A DNA stretch of 64,000 nucleotides from Candidatus Ferrigenium bremense (GTDB lineage Bacteria > Pseudomonadota > Gammaproteobacteria > Burkholderiales > Gallionellaceae): contig JAGRPI010000004.1 in assembly GCA_019449635.1 (NCBI GenBank), positions 177,556 to 241,555 on the forward strand, read 5' to 3'. The notes below the pieces were generated by a model. It saw only the letters and a list, made by a program, of their open reading frames with translations, did no database searches and was not told the origin of the DNA. Below are positions 12,301-19,845 of this stretch, in pieces (positions within the stretch are counted from its first letter, which is position 1; the number at the start of each line of letters is the position of its first letter). The position numbers and the translations under genes are program-made.

Positions 12301-12609
12301 CTCAAGGCAGGCGGGATAGGGCTGAACCTGACCGCCGCCGATACGGTGATCCACTTCGATCCGTGGTGGAACCCAGCAGTGGAAAACCAGGCCACGGACC
12401 GCGCGCACCGCCTCGGGCAGACGAAAAACGTGTTCGTCTACAAACTGGTCGTGGCGGGCAGCATCGAGGAAAAAATACTGGCGCTGCAGGAGAAGAAAGC
12501 CGAGCTCGCCGCCGGCATCCTGTCAGAGGATGTCAACGGCCTGGTCAAATTCGGTGAAGCCGACATTGCGGCGCTGCTGGCGCCGTTGCCGGGTGATGAC
12601 AGCGCATAG
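9313..12609 (+). CDS. SWIM zinc-finger SNF2-family helicase
   Basis: A 1098-residue protein. A SWIM zinc finger (CSCPVGRKCKH) lies at residues about 72-86, a long middle region of uncertain fold follows, and then a SNF2 ATPase core: Walker A DDMGLGKTAQA near 654, DEAQ box near 750, and the helicase C motif QATDRAHRLGQ near 1026. Such proteins remodel protein-DNA complexes or assist transcription and repair; the exact role here is unknown. The gene stands alone, flanked by repeats. It is distinct from the island SNF2 gene at 48556. Confidence 0.9.
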   Translation: MSLSQSYSVKDVIRWYDQGEIQKAKAYLNSISHLEVRPDKIIAQVKGSASHPYQVDISFSAGKAGELHIDPACSCPVGRKCKHSAAVLLSALSLPRPPAINHAVLEWVESFRRTAKAAPKKTAKSAPRPERLCYVLTRSAYTGAYVFGTYKGKLDADGRLTGRLEEWGNVERALIKPPQFVTEEDLPILRLLWQQRDRYGFFPVKGALGNEIMVRLLASARLFFMEAVAGNRYLRSEPVHLKQGKARKARLEWGVDESGRMVPRVVSSAALEVFPFNEATWYIDVGTGEIGQLQTEQTPAQVAQLLDMPPLAEIDVPVVSEVLRELVPDLPPPSTERLRTIASQLTPMLLLATSEPSWMGSFRGYRYGTQKLDFARARFRYGEAILPPGHPGEFVMLQNGETVRVARDPKAEQRFLKSLAAYGLEEMPGFGLSGNIGDRPIFALDNEKAWPLFIRQTVPQMQAAGWEIVIPQDFRHHVLEVEAWEAEFGEREDGWFSLNMGIVVNGRRMPLAPLLHELFRVDPRWLDAAQLERMDDDEPIELLLDEGGRVHAPAGRIKPLARTLIELFEGRAGDEIRLSRYDVARIDELAGMERWQFKGVAAVTGLADKLRNTAGIKPVAAPDGFALQLRPYQLEGLSWLQYLREQELAGILADDMGLGKTAQALAHLLLEKQSGRMDKPSLVVLPTSLIFNWKREAERFAPQLKLLSLHGKERAEHFPAIPGHDVILTTYPLLWRDEQALAEHDYHLLILDEAQTVKNVSSQAAQVVRKLNARHRLCLTGTPLENHLGELWAQFDFLLPGLLGTPKEFTRTWRTPIEKQGNKSRRDLLARRVKPFILRRRKEDVAQELPPKTFIIRSVELEGAQRDLYEAVRSAMDQRIREEVAAKGFARSHIIILDALLKLRQVCCDPRLLKLTSAQRVKERAKLDLLMEMLPELVSEGRRILVFSQFTSMLELIEAELTREKLDYVKLTGDTQNREEVVRRFQDGEVPIFLISLKAGGIGLNLTAADTVIHFDPWWNPAVENQATDRAHRLGQTKNVFVYKLVVAGSIEEKILALQEKKAELAAGILSEDVNGLVKFGEADIAALLAPLPGDDSA

Positions 12610-12991
12610 TGAGGTAACCTCCGGCTGCCGGAAGGCTCGCAAATGCTGGATCTATGCGGCAGTCATGCGAAACCGGTAAAGATTATAATTTCCTCTCCTT
12701 CAGGGGGAGGGGTAGGGCGGGGATGGGTTTAAGTGGCAGCGACACGTTTTATGTATGCCCCATCCCCCTCCCAACCTTCCCCTTGAAGGGGGAGGATAAA
12801 ATCAGCCGCCTGGGGGACGGCTTTTATCAGCGCCTTTGAGGTGCTTACCCAATAAGCCTGTCCTGAGCCTGTCGAAGTGGCTCCGGCTTTGCCGAGAATA
12901 ATTTAACTCCCTCTCTAAATTGAAAGTGAAATGTCGCAGGGTGCATGGAATGCACCTTGCATGGTTATTGCTCTTTTGAAAGGTAAACGGA
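12610..12991. repeat. Gene-free stretch with two repeat elements
   Basis: Between the convergent SNF2 and EEP-family genes no credible ORF is seen. At about 12691-12800 there is a large imperfect palindrome: CTCCTTCAGGGGGAGGGG...GGGGATGGG is answered by CCCCATCCCCCTCCCAACC...CCTTGAAGGGGGAGG. At 12856-12877 lies CCTGTCCTGAGCCTGTCGAAG, the exact complement of a segment inside cusB at about 20145-20166. The palindrome could act as a bidirectional terminator. Confidence 0.75.
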
Positions 12992-13771
12992 TTACGCAGG
13001 ACTCAGAAATTCGAACTCCACCACCAGCATGTGGTGATCCGAGGATAGGGTCGGTTTCACGGCGTGGGTTACCGGCCGCAGATGGCGGTTGTAGAAAACA
13101 TGGTCGAGCACATAGGGGCGGCGGCGCCACGTGATCTCTTCCGCCTGCACGGTCTGGTAGCCGGCTTCGGAAAACTGCTTGACCAACAAGTTATGCTGGC
13201 TGACGTTGAAATCCCCGCCGAGCAGCGCAGGGCCGTTCGTATGGCGCAACTGATCGAGGACGAGCTGGCGCTGTTCGATGTGATCCTCGCTTGACGAGTT
13301 GAGCATGAAGTACGCCAGAAGGTGGGTGTTGAAGAGCTGGATTTCGTGGCCGGCAATCGTGGTCCTTGCGCCGATGAGCAGGCGGTCGGTGGGCGTTTTT
13401 TTCTTGCCCAGAAATTCGAATTCGATGGACGGCGACGGCAGGTCGTACCGTAAGGTGTCGTGCAACGGCGTTTTTGAAAAGATGGCCAAGCCTATGCCGA
13501 AAGGCAATTCGCGCGGGTCGGCTTTCGGATAGGAAAAATAGCTGTAATAGCCCTTAAGCGCCGCTTTCAGCCGGGTGTAATTGGGCGGCGGATCGGCTTG
13601 CACGCCGTCAGGCCGGGCATGCTCCACTTCCTGCAGCAGCACGATATCGGCATCGTGGCTGAGGATCTCCGAAACGGTCAGTTCAAGGTTGATAGGCGCG
13701 CGGTCGGGATATGCATCATCCCAACCTTGACCGAACTGCATATTGAACTGAAGGACTCTAAACGTACTCAC
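12992..13771 (-). CDS. Endonuclease/exonuclease/phosphatase-family protein
   Basis: A 259-residue protein of the DNase I-like superfamily. Conserved residues are visible: LQFNMQ near the start, ADIVLLQEVEH (metal-binding Glu), GGDFNVSQHN (catalytic Asp/Asn) and SSDHHMLVVEF (catalytic Asp-His). The substrate could be nucleic acid, a phospholipid head group or an inositol phosphate and cannot be told from sequence. No signal peptide is evident. It is monocistronic, converging on the SNF2 gene. Confidence 0.85.
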   Translation of the reverse strand: MSTFRVLQFNMQFGQGWDDAYPDRAPINLELTVSEILSHDADIVLLQEVEHARPDGVQADPPPNYTRLKAALKGYYSYFSYPKADPRELPFGIGLAIFSKTPLHDTLRYDLPSPSIEFEFLGKKKTPTDRLLIGARTTIAGHEIQLFNTHLLAYFMLNSSSEDHIEQRQLVLDQLRHTNGPALLGGDFNVSQHNLLVKQFSEAGYQTVQAEEITWRRRPYVLDHVFYNRHLRPVTHAVKPTLSSDHHMLVVEFEFLSPA

Positions 13772-14055
13772 GGGCGTGGTATGGCATTGTCAAATTGTGC
13801 ACATGATAGCGCGGCAACGGCAAAATGGAAAATCAGATGGCACCATTACAGCGACATTTCCCTCCCCGCAGGTTCATATTGTCGTCTGGAAAGTTGAAAA
13901 CGGCACCGCCGGATAGGCGCCGGATCGTTTTTTGAACCAAATCGGATGCTCAGGAATGGCAGCTATCGACTGCGGATTCAACCGGTCGACTTTCTCCGAA
14001 ACAGACATTCCACGTTCAACATGTAGCACAGAATAAAACGAATCTTTTTATTTTC
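13772..14055. other. Gene-free stretch upstream of the EEP-family gene
   Basis: No supported ORF. At 13971-13986 it contains a 16-base segment (TGCGGATTCAACCGGT) that is also the left half of the perfect palindrome at 63209-63234. The promoter of the - strand EEP gene must lie in its left part, but I cannot assign -35/-10 boxes with confidence. Confidence 0.5.
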
Positions 14056-14172
14056 TCAAAAAGTTATGAAGAACAGCGACGAGAGGATGCAAGTTTTGTA
14101 GTCCTCGACTTTGTCGTAAAGGATTTCGGCCATGCCCCACAGGGTGTTGCCGAGTTGCTGTTTGGTAATCAT
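14056..14172 (-). pseudogene. Fragment of type I restriction methylase HsdM, first 38 codons only
   Basis: Reading from 14172 leftward gives MITKQQLGNTLWGMAEIL followed by YDKVEDYKTCILSSLFFITF, then a stop. The segments KQQLGNTLW and KVEDYK-ILSLLFF are typical of the N-terminal domain of HsdM subunits, normally about 500 residues. Nothing of the catalytic NPPF domain is present, nor hsdS or hsdR nearby. It begins 16 bases after the HigA-ImmA stop on the same strand, so a type I system probably once followed that regulator. Confidence 0.6.
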
Positions 14173-14187
14173 GGAATCTTTATAACC

Positions 14188-15399
14188 CTATGCAAAGTGT
14201 CGGCTGGCCTGGCCGTGGCCGAGCGACTTAGCCAGAATGTGGTAATTTCCGGTCTTATGCCTCACGCGGCCTGCAACGATGGCCGGATGTACTCCAAGTT
14301 TATCAGCCAGGGCAGCCACATCCTTGCTTAGGTGGCTGGTGCGGGCAGCAGATTTTTCCCAAGCGGTTCGCGATATGAGTGCTTCGCCTGCCATGTCGTC
14401 CGCCTCGCGTTCCTTGCGATCCTGTTCATCCGGGCTATCCAGCTTGTAGGTGAATAGCGGGTGCGCATCGTCTAGATGCTTGGCGACGTGGGCCAGTTCG
14501 TGCATCAACACAAACCAGAAATTATCCAGGCGATCATGGCGCAACGTCAGCGCGACAACAGGGCGCCCTTCATCGAGCATGGCCGCGCCATCGAGATAAG
14601 TGCCCTTGAAATACGGCTCGATCACGAGGGTAACTCCGGCCTTCCCAAGTTGTTCGCGCGCCAAACGCGGGCCGTCATCGAATGCCGAGAGACGCGCAAG
14701 ATATCTCAGCCATTTCGCTGTGATGACGCCTTTTTTGTATGCGCGAGGCGCGGGATTGGCGCGCGCTTTTTTGATTACGCATAGCCGCCAATCAAGCAGC
14801 GCATACCCATCCGCATCCCGCGTGCCGCGCTGATGCAATGGCGCGCGCAGAAATGCTGGCTCGGCCTGCTTGGGCAATAGGTCTTGCATGAACTTGAGCA
14901 CCAGGTCCTCGGCATAATCCTTGAGGCGCTGCGCATTCCCCTTGAAATCACCGAAGCAGTTGCGATCAAGCATTTTTTTCAGGGGGAACTTCGTGTATTC
15001 CATCTCCGGCTCTGTGCCAATGACTTCCGTACCGGTTTCGGCACTGCCGATCAGCACATCTGCCGGGATGTTCAATCCTCTGTGCAAACGGCGAATCATA
15101 GGCAGAGAGAGCGGGCGTTTGCGCGATAGCACCTCCGAGACCTTGGAGGTGGAGCCAATATATGCTTCCAGATCCTTGCGTCCAAGTTTCATTTGATCCA
15201 TGCGGAAGAGAATCGCTTCCACTGGGTCGGGTGCCACAGGCGGCACAATCTTGCGCTCGTAATCTTCGATCACCAGCGCCAGAAGTCCCAGTTCGCTGCC
15301 TTCCTTCGAACCGTCTTTCGGGTCGAGCGCCATCAGCGCAGTGAGCCGCGCCATTGCTTGTGCGTAGTCATTGCTATTCTTGATAACCTTAATGTTCAT
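14188..15399 (-). CDS. HigA-type HTH / ImmA-IrrE metallopeptidase fusion
   Basis: A 403-residue protein. The N-terminal 110 residues resemble HigA antitoxins: an acidic helical start, then an XRE-type HTH (MDQMKLGRKDLEAYIG, SKVSEVLSRKRPLS). The C-terminal half is an ImmA/IrrE (DUF955) domain with the zinc motif HELAH near residue 297 and later acidic residues (EREADDMAGEAL). Related proteins cleave phage-type repressors or regulate neighbouring toxins and mobile genes. No HigB toxin lies upstream on the - strand. An HsdM relic follows directly. Confidence 0.85.
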   Translation of the reverse strand: MNIKVIKNSNDYAQAMARLTALMALDPKDGSKEGSELGLLALVIEDYERKIVPPVAPDPVEAILFRMDQMKLGRKDLEAYIGSTSKVSEVLSRKRPLSLPMIRRLHRGLNIPADVLIGSAETGTEVIGTEPEMEYTKFPLKKMLDRNCFGDFKGNAQRLKDYAEDLVLKFMQDLLPKQAEPAFLRAPLHQRGTRDADGYALLDWRLCVIKKARANPAPRAYKKGVITAKWLRYLARLSAFDDGPRLAREQLGKAGVTLVIEPYFKGTYLDGAAMLDEGRPVVALTLRHDRLDNFWFVLMHELAHVAKHLDDAHPLFTYKLDSPDEQDRKEREADDMAGEALISRTAWEKSAARTSHLSKDVAALADKLGVHPAIVAGRVRHKTGNYHILAKSLGHGQASRHFA

Positions 15400-15601
15400 T
15401 ATCGTCCCGGATTCTGGTATCGTTGCCCGCGGATCAGTTGCGGATATTTTCTTGCCAACGTCTCATTTGCCCGGAGGTTCAAGCGGCTCCGATGCCAGCG
15501 CAGTTCGCCGCTTGAATATGCCTGCAAAAATTGTACTTCGGAGTCGATTCAGCCGTGGTAAATTCAAAGCTTGTTTTCAATGTGCTTCAATGGATCATGT
15601 A

Positions 15602-17089
15602 ATGGCTATGCAATCAAAAATGCCCACCGAGGAAGAGGTTCGAACGGTTCTGCGCAAGGTCATCGACCCGGAAGTCGGCTTGAATATCGTCGATCTGGGG
15701 CTGATCTACGGCGTGGAAATCTCGGACAACAAGCTGCACGTCGATCTGACCATGACCACAGAGGCTTGCCCGATGGGAGAGATGATTCTCGCCGATGCAC
15801 GGCGGACTCTGGAGACATCGCTGCCGGCCGATGCCGAAATCGAGCTCGATTTGGTGTGGGAACCCCCGTGGAACCCGAGCATGATGAGTGAAGACGCGCG
15901 CGCCCATTTTGGATGGGATTCGGCATCGGGCACCCCGCAGACCGTCACGCCTGAACCGGAGGTGGTACCGGAGACGGCGCCGGAAATTGCGCCTGTGGCG
16001 GAGGCGGTCGAGCAATCAGGCGGCTTGGGAGTACCGTTCCGCCTGCCGCTGCTGATCCTGGGGTTCGCTTCCCTGGCAGCGGGCGTATTGGCCGGCCTTG
16101 TACGGATGGGCTGGGGGGTGCCGCTTCCTTCGGCGCAACTGGTCTTGCTGCATGGGCCGCTGATGGTAAGCGGTTTTCTCGGCACCGTGATCGGCCTGGA
16201 ACGGGCGGTCGCACTGGGTCGCCGCTGGGCCTATGCCGGCCCGCTGCTGACCGGGCTGGGCGGCGTCGCCATCCTGCTCGGCTTCCCGGTTTCGCTGGGC
16301 GCGTCGGCCATGGCGCTCGGCAGTGCCGTGCTGCTCACCGGAACTACCCTGATCATGCTGCGCCAGCGCGAACTGTTCATGGTCACCATGGCGCTCGGCG
16401 CAGCCAGCTGGCTGGCCGGCAATCTGCTGTGGCTGGCCGGTGCCGGGGTTCCGGCGGTGGTGGCGCTGTGGATCAACTTCCTGGTGCTGACCATTGCCGG
16501 CGAACGGCTGGAACTGTCGCGCTTCCTGCCCCCTTCGCCCGGCGCCAAGCGAATCTTCAAGGCTATCCTTGCGGTGCTCGTGGCAGGCGGCTTCCTCGGC
16601 GTAACCGGTAGCGGCATGGTCATCTATGGTATCGGGCTGCTCGGGCTGGCGCTGTGGCTGCTGCGCCAGGACATCGCCCGCCGCACGGTAAAAGAGCAAG
16701 GCCTGACGCGGTTCACGGCCGTCTGCCTGCTTTCCGGCTATGCCTGGCTCACCATCGGCAGCCTGGTGCTGCTCGTTGCCGGCATGACCGGAACGGCCTA
16801 CGATGCGGTGCTGCACGCCATCCTGATCGGCTTCGTGTTCTCGATGGTGTTCGGCCACGCGCCGATCATTTTCCCTGCCGTGGTGCGGGTCAGGATGCCT
16901 TATCACTGGACTTTCTACCTGCCGCTGCTGGCACTGCATGCATCCCTGCTGATGCGCCTCGCGGGCAGCGGGCTGATGCTGCCGGGATTGCACAGCCTCG
17001 GCGGATTGTTGAATGCGGCGGCACTGGTGCTGTTCATCCTGAGTACCGTCAGCAGCGTGGTGCGCGGCTTCCGGGGCGGGAAAGAATAA
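15602..17089 (+). CDS. MIP18/DUF59 domain fused to a multi-pass membrane domain
   Basis: A protein of about 495 residues. Residues about 7-95 form a DUF59/MIP18 domain (EEEVRTVLRKVIDPEVGLN, IVDLGLIYGVEI, TTEACPMGEMI), a fold used in Fe-S cluster assembly and PaaD-type proteins. After an acidic Pro/Glu linker come about 12 hydrophobic segments with HGPLMVSGFLGTVIGLERA, GERLELSRF and FGHAPIIFPAVVRVRMP. That part recalls the heme-copper/NnrS class of membrane proteins but I cannot name it. The frame stays open upstream to 15371. ATGs at 15590, 15602, 15608 and 15620 are all possible and none has a clear RBS; 15602 is a choice. Confidence 0.75.
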   Translation: MAMQSKMPTEEEVRTVLRKVIDPEVGLNIVDLGLIYGVEISDNKLHVDLTMTTEACPMGEMILADARRTLETSLPADAEIELDLVWEPPWNPSMMSEDARAHFGWDSASGTPQTVTPEPEVVPETAPEIAPVAEAVEQSGGLGVPFRLPLLILGFASLAAGVLAGLVRMGWGVPLPSAQLVLLHGPLMVSGFLGTVIGLERAVALGRRWAYAGPLLTGLGGVAILLGFPVSLGASAMALGSAVLLTGTTLIMLRQRELFMVTMALGAASWLAGNLLWLAGAGVPAVVALWINFLVLTIAGERLELSRFLPPSPGAKRIFKAILAVLVAGGFLGVTGSGMVIYGIGLLGLALWLLRQDIARRTVKEQGLTRFTAVCLLSGYAWLTIGSLVLLVAGMTGTAYDAVLHAILIGFVFSMVFGHAPIIFPAVVRVRMPYHWTFYLPLLALHASLLMRLAGSGLMLPGLHSLGGLLNAAALVLFILSTVSSVVRGFRGGKE

Positions 17090-17098
17090 CCCATTGAA

Positions 17099-17226
17099 AC
17101 ACGAAGGACACGAAGGACACGAAGTGTACGAAGGGAAAGTGCAGAACATTTTGCCGGCGTTGGACATGACACAGCGTTATGGAGCTTCATGAAAAATCTT
17201 CGTGCTCTTCGTGTCCTTCGTGGTGA
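17099..17226. repeat. Inverted-repeat element, CACGAAG family
   Basis: The left arm has three units of ACACGAAGG, and the right arm CTTCGTGCTCTTCGTGTCC TTCGTGG, around a loop of about 75 bases. It follows the DUF59-fusion stop by 10 bases and precedes the small Cys/His protein gene. Confidence 0.8.
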
Positions 17227-17319
17227 ACGGTGTTTTTAAGCGAACTTTGCCTGCCGGACCGTGTCCGACTGCCATACCTTGCATTTGACAGAACTACCGG
17301 GCTTTGCCAAGCTATAAAT

Positions 17320-17763
17320 ATGTTGCACACCGCCGGAAAATTTATCGCAGTGATTCTGGCCATCTGGTTGCCGTTATTCAGCGGCAATACGCTGGCCGTT
17401 TCGATCGCCATGCAGGCGATGGGCGGCGACTGCCATTCCGCCGTTGCGCAACAGGGCGAGGCTCGGCCGCACTGCGCTTCGACCGTGCAGCAGCATGCGC
17501 AGCATGAACAGCTTGCCGCGGGCCAGGGTCAATCTGCCGGCCACCCCGACCAACAAAACCAGCACCAGCAAAATCAGCACCAGCAGAATCCTGCCGGCGA
17601 AGATTGCGGCACCTGCCATCATGCCTGCTGCAGCTACCTGGCTGCAGCATCCATCGAAGTGACGGAAGCTCAACCATCGGCTGGGCTGTACTCACTCGTT
17701 TCGACGCAGTTTCAATCCATCACCTCGACTCCGCTCGATCCTCCGCCTCTCGCCTGCGCCTGA
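17320..17763 (+). CDS. Small secreted Cys/His-rich protein at head of metal cluster
   Basis: About 147 residues from the ATG at 17320; the frame is open further upstream but lacks a better start. An N-terminal hydrophobic stretch (FIAVILAIWLPLFSG) would be a signal peptide or anchor. A Gln/His/Asn low-complexity segment follows (NQHQQNQHQQN, from a small tandem DNA repeat), then a cluster EDCGTCHHACCSYL. The Cys/His cluster and position before cusCBA suggest metal binding in the periplasm, possibly DUF2946-like. I do not recognise the family with certainty. Confidence 0.6.
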   Translation: MLHTAGKFIAVILAIWLPLFSGNTLAVSIAMQAMGGDCHSAVAQQGEARPHCASTVQQHAQHEQLAAGQGQSAGHPDQQNQHQQNQHQQNPAGEDCGTCHHACCSYLAAASIEVTEAQPSAGLYSLVSTQFQSITSTPLDPPPLACA

Positions 17764-17887
17764 CGCGGGAGGGGTGTCTTTAGTTTTTGTCGCAAGCACG
17801 CTGAACCTTTCAGCATAAAGCCTCGCCCCGTATCGTCCGGCAGCCGTACTGCGCCTGTTTATCGATTACTTTTTAAGGATTTGAATC

Positions 17888-18496
17888 ATGAAGACCAACC
17901 AAGTGAGTTTTGCTAAAACATCGACCGGAATTTATCCGAAGAAATATGCCTTGTTGCAGGGTATGGTGCTGTTCGTTGCATTGGCCGCTGCCTTGACCGG
18001 CATGGCTCATGCCGCTCAGCAGGGCCAGGCACCGGCTGCCGCGCCCTTCGCTACCTCAGGAGGCGCAGAGCAGGCCACTTCGACAACGCCTTTAGCCCAG
18101 AGCAAAGTCGAAGGGTCAGGACAGGCATTGCCCACCATAGAGGTATACAAGAGCGCGCAATGCGGCTGCTGCAAAACCTGGGCGGAGCATCTCCAGAAAA
18201 ACGGCTTCACGGTGATATTGCACGATGTGGGCGATATACCTGCGGCGCGCAAGAAGCTGGGCATGCCTGAGCGTTACGGTTCATGCCATACTGCCAAGGC
18301 CGGGCAATACCTGATCGAAGGCCATGTGCCTGCGGCAGACATCAAGCGGTTGTTCAAGGCACATCCCAAGGCCATCGGCCTGGCCGTGCCTTCCATGCCG
18401 CCCGGATCGCCCGGCATGGAAAGCGACCATCCCGTTCCTTACGACACCCTGCTGATCGGGAAGGACGGCAAAGCCAGCGTGTTTGCGCGGCATTGA
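17888..18496 (+). CDS. DUF411 metal-binding protein
   Basis: A 202-residue exported protein with a hydrophobic N-terminal segment (LLQGMVLFVALAAALTGMAHA). The DUF411 domain begins at about residue 80: PTIEVYKSAQCGCCKTW, MPERYGSCHTAKAGQYLIEGHVP and AIGLAVPSMPPGSPGME. DUF411 proteins are found in copper and other metal-resistance loci and are proposed periplasmic metal carriers. The linker at residues about 49-80 is repeat-derived DNA (18036-18127), sharing CGCCCTTCGCTACCTCAG with cusB. Confidence 0.85.
   Translation: MKTNQVSFAKTSTGIYPKKYALLQGMVLFVALAAALTGMAHAAQQGQAPAAAPFATSGGAEQATSTTPLAQSKVEGSGQALPTIEVYKSAQCGCCKTWAEHLQKNGFTVILHDVGDIPAARKKLGMPERYGSCHTAKAGQYLIEGHVPAADIKRLFKAHPKAIGLAVPSMPPGSPGMESDHPVPYDTLLIGKDGKASVFARH
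18036..18127 (+). repeat. Dispersed repeat inside the DUF411 gene
   Basis: It contains CGCCCTTCGCTACCTCAG, GCAGGCCACTTCGACAA and GTCGAAGGGTCAGGACAGGC, in the same order as the segment in cusB at 20105-20166. It encodes the low-complexity linker between the signal segment and the DUF411 domain. Confidence 0.65.
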
Positions 18497-18564
18497 ACCT
18501 GTGCAATCGCCCGGATAAGCGATTTTCCGGCGGTTGTTTTGCAATCGGCTACAAGGAGCGGGTC

Positions 18565-19845
18565 ATGAGGATACGGCTTGTTGTCAGGCTGGCGGCTTGC
18601 GGGTTGATGGGCGCATGGTTGTGGCCTGCCCATGCGGCGGAAGATCGCATGTTGGGTTCCGATGTTGCCGGGCTGCTGGAGTATGCGCGCGAGCATAACC
18701 CCGAACTGGCGGCAACGCGCTTCGAGGCAGAGGCTGCGGCACAGCGCGCACAGTCGGCGGCAGCCTTGCCCGACCCGGTATTGCGCGCCGAACTGATGGA
18801 TGTCACCAACCAGGGCACGAATAAGAGCGCGAGTTTATTGCCGTCGCAGGTTGGCAGCACGCGCTATCTGCTGACGCAGAGCGTTCCGTGGTTCGGCAAG
18901 CGCGATTTGAAGCGGGAGGCAGCCGAGGCCGGCGCAGATCAGGCACGGGGGCAAACCGCCGCGACCTGGGCGGAATTGTCGGCGCAAATCAAGTCAACTT
19001 ACGCGCAGTATTACTACGTCGCGGGCAGCCAGAAAATCACCCGTGATCTGCTCGATCTGGTGATGCAGATGGAAAAAGTTGCGCAGGTTCGTTATGCCAA
19101 CGGGCTAGCTGCACAGCAAGATGCCGTGCGCGCGCAAGTGGAACAAACGGTCAGGAAAACCGAACTGGTCGCGCTGAACAATACCCAGCGGCAAGTCGAG
19201 GCGCGGCTGAATGCCTTGTTGTCGCGCCCGGTAACCATGCCGCTTGCCACTCCGCAGCACTTGCGCAGCATTCCCGCAACGGCCAACCTGGCCAACTATA
19301 CGGCACTGGAAAATCGTATTCGCGAGCACAACCCGGAGTTGTTCATGGACGAGGCGGGGGTTCGTGCGGGCGAAAAAAATCGCGATCTTGTTTACAAGAA
19401 CCGTTATCCGGATGTTGCGCTGGGCATTTCCCCGACCCAGTCCGGCAATGCGGTGCGCGAGTGGGGCGTGATGGTCGAATTCAATATTCCGTTGCAGCAG
19501 GATACGCGCCGCTCGCAGGAGCGCGAATCCGAGGCGATGCTGGCGGCGGCCAGGGCGCGCAGGGAGGCAACCGCCAATCGTATTTTATCCGCGCTGACCG
19601 AGAACCTCTCCGGCCTTGAAGCGGCGCAGCACACCGAGCTGTTGAGCTCCGGCGGCCTGCTGCCGCAAGCGAAGGTCACCTTTGAATCCGCGCTGATCGG
19701 CTACCAGACCGGCAAGGTGGATTTTGCGACCTTGCTGGATGCGGCGCGGCAAACCCTGAGTGCCAGGCTGGAAGTGCTGAAGGTCCAGACGGATGCGCAG
19801 ATGCGCTTGGCCGAAATCGAACGACTGCTGGGAGAAGAGCTATGA
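18565..19845 (+). CDS. TolC-family outer-membrane channel of heavy-metal RND efflux (CusC/CzcC type)
   Basis: About 426 residues, with a signal peptide (LVVRLAACGLMGAWLWPAHA). Two outer-membrane efflux repeats of coiled-coil character follow (AREHNPELAATRFEAEAAAQRAQ and LENRIREHNPELFMDEAGVRAGE). A good ribosome site AAGGAGCGGG precedes the ATG at 18565, so the longer open frame is not used. It would form the outer-membrane duct with the adaptor at 19842 and the pump at 21532. The last codons overlap the adaptor by 4 bases. Confidence 0.9.
   Translation: MRIRLVVRLAACGLMGAWLWPAHAAEDRMLGSDVAGLLEYAREHNPELAATRFEAEAAAQRAQSAAALPDPVLRAELMDVTNQGTNKSASLLPSQVGSTRYLLTQSVPWFGKRDLKREAAEAGADQARGQTAATWAELSAQIKSTYAQYYYVAGSQKITRDLLDLVMQMEKVAQVRYANGLAAQQDAVRAQVEQTVRKTELVALNNTQRQVEARLNALLSRPVTMPLATPQHLRSIPATANLANYTALENRIREHNPELFMDEAGVRAGEKNRDLVYKNRYPDVALGISPTQSGNAVREWGVMVEFNIPLQQDTRRSQERESEAMLAAARARREATANRILSALTENLSGLEAAQHTELLSSGGLLPQAKVTFESALIGYQTGKVDFATLLDAARQTLSARLEVLKVQTDAQMRLAEIERLLGEEL

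Noticed and set aside
10381..12408. Long - strand open frame (675 codons) opposite the SNF2 gene
   Set aside because: It is antisense to a clear helicase, has low-complexity His/Gln/Arg composition and no motif; open because of GC-rich third positions of the real gene.
15371..15601. N-terminal extension of the DUF59 fusion
   Set aside because: No ribosome site, composition unlike coding sequence and it overlaps the start of the divergent HigA-ImmA gene.
17570..17595. CRISPR-like short repeats (CAGCACCAGCAAAAT)
   Set aside because: Just a few tandem codons for Gln/His/Asn inside a gene; no spacers. No CRISPR array was seen anywhere in the window.
18283..18564. Extended start of the TolC-family gene
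   Set aside because: It overlaps the DUF411 gene; a strong ribosome site and signal peptide mark the ATG at 18565.
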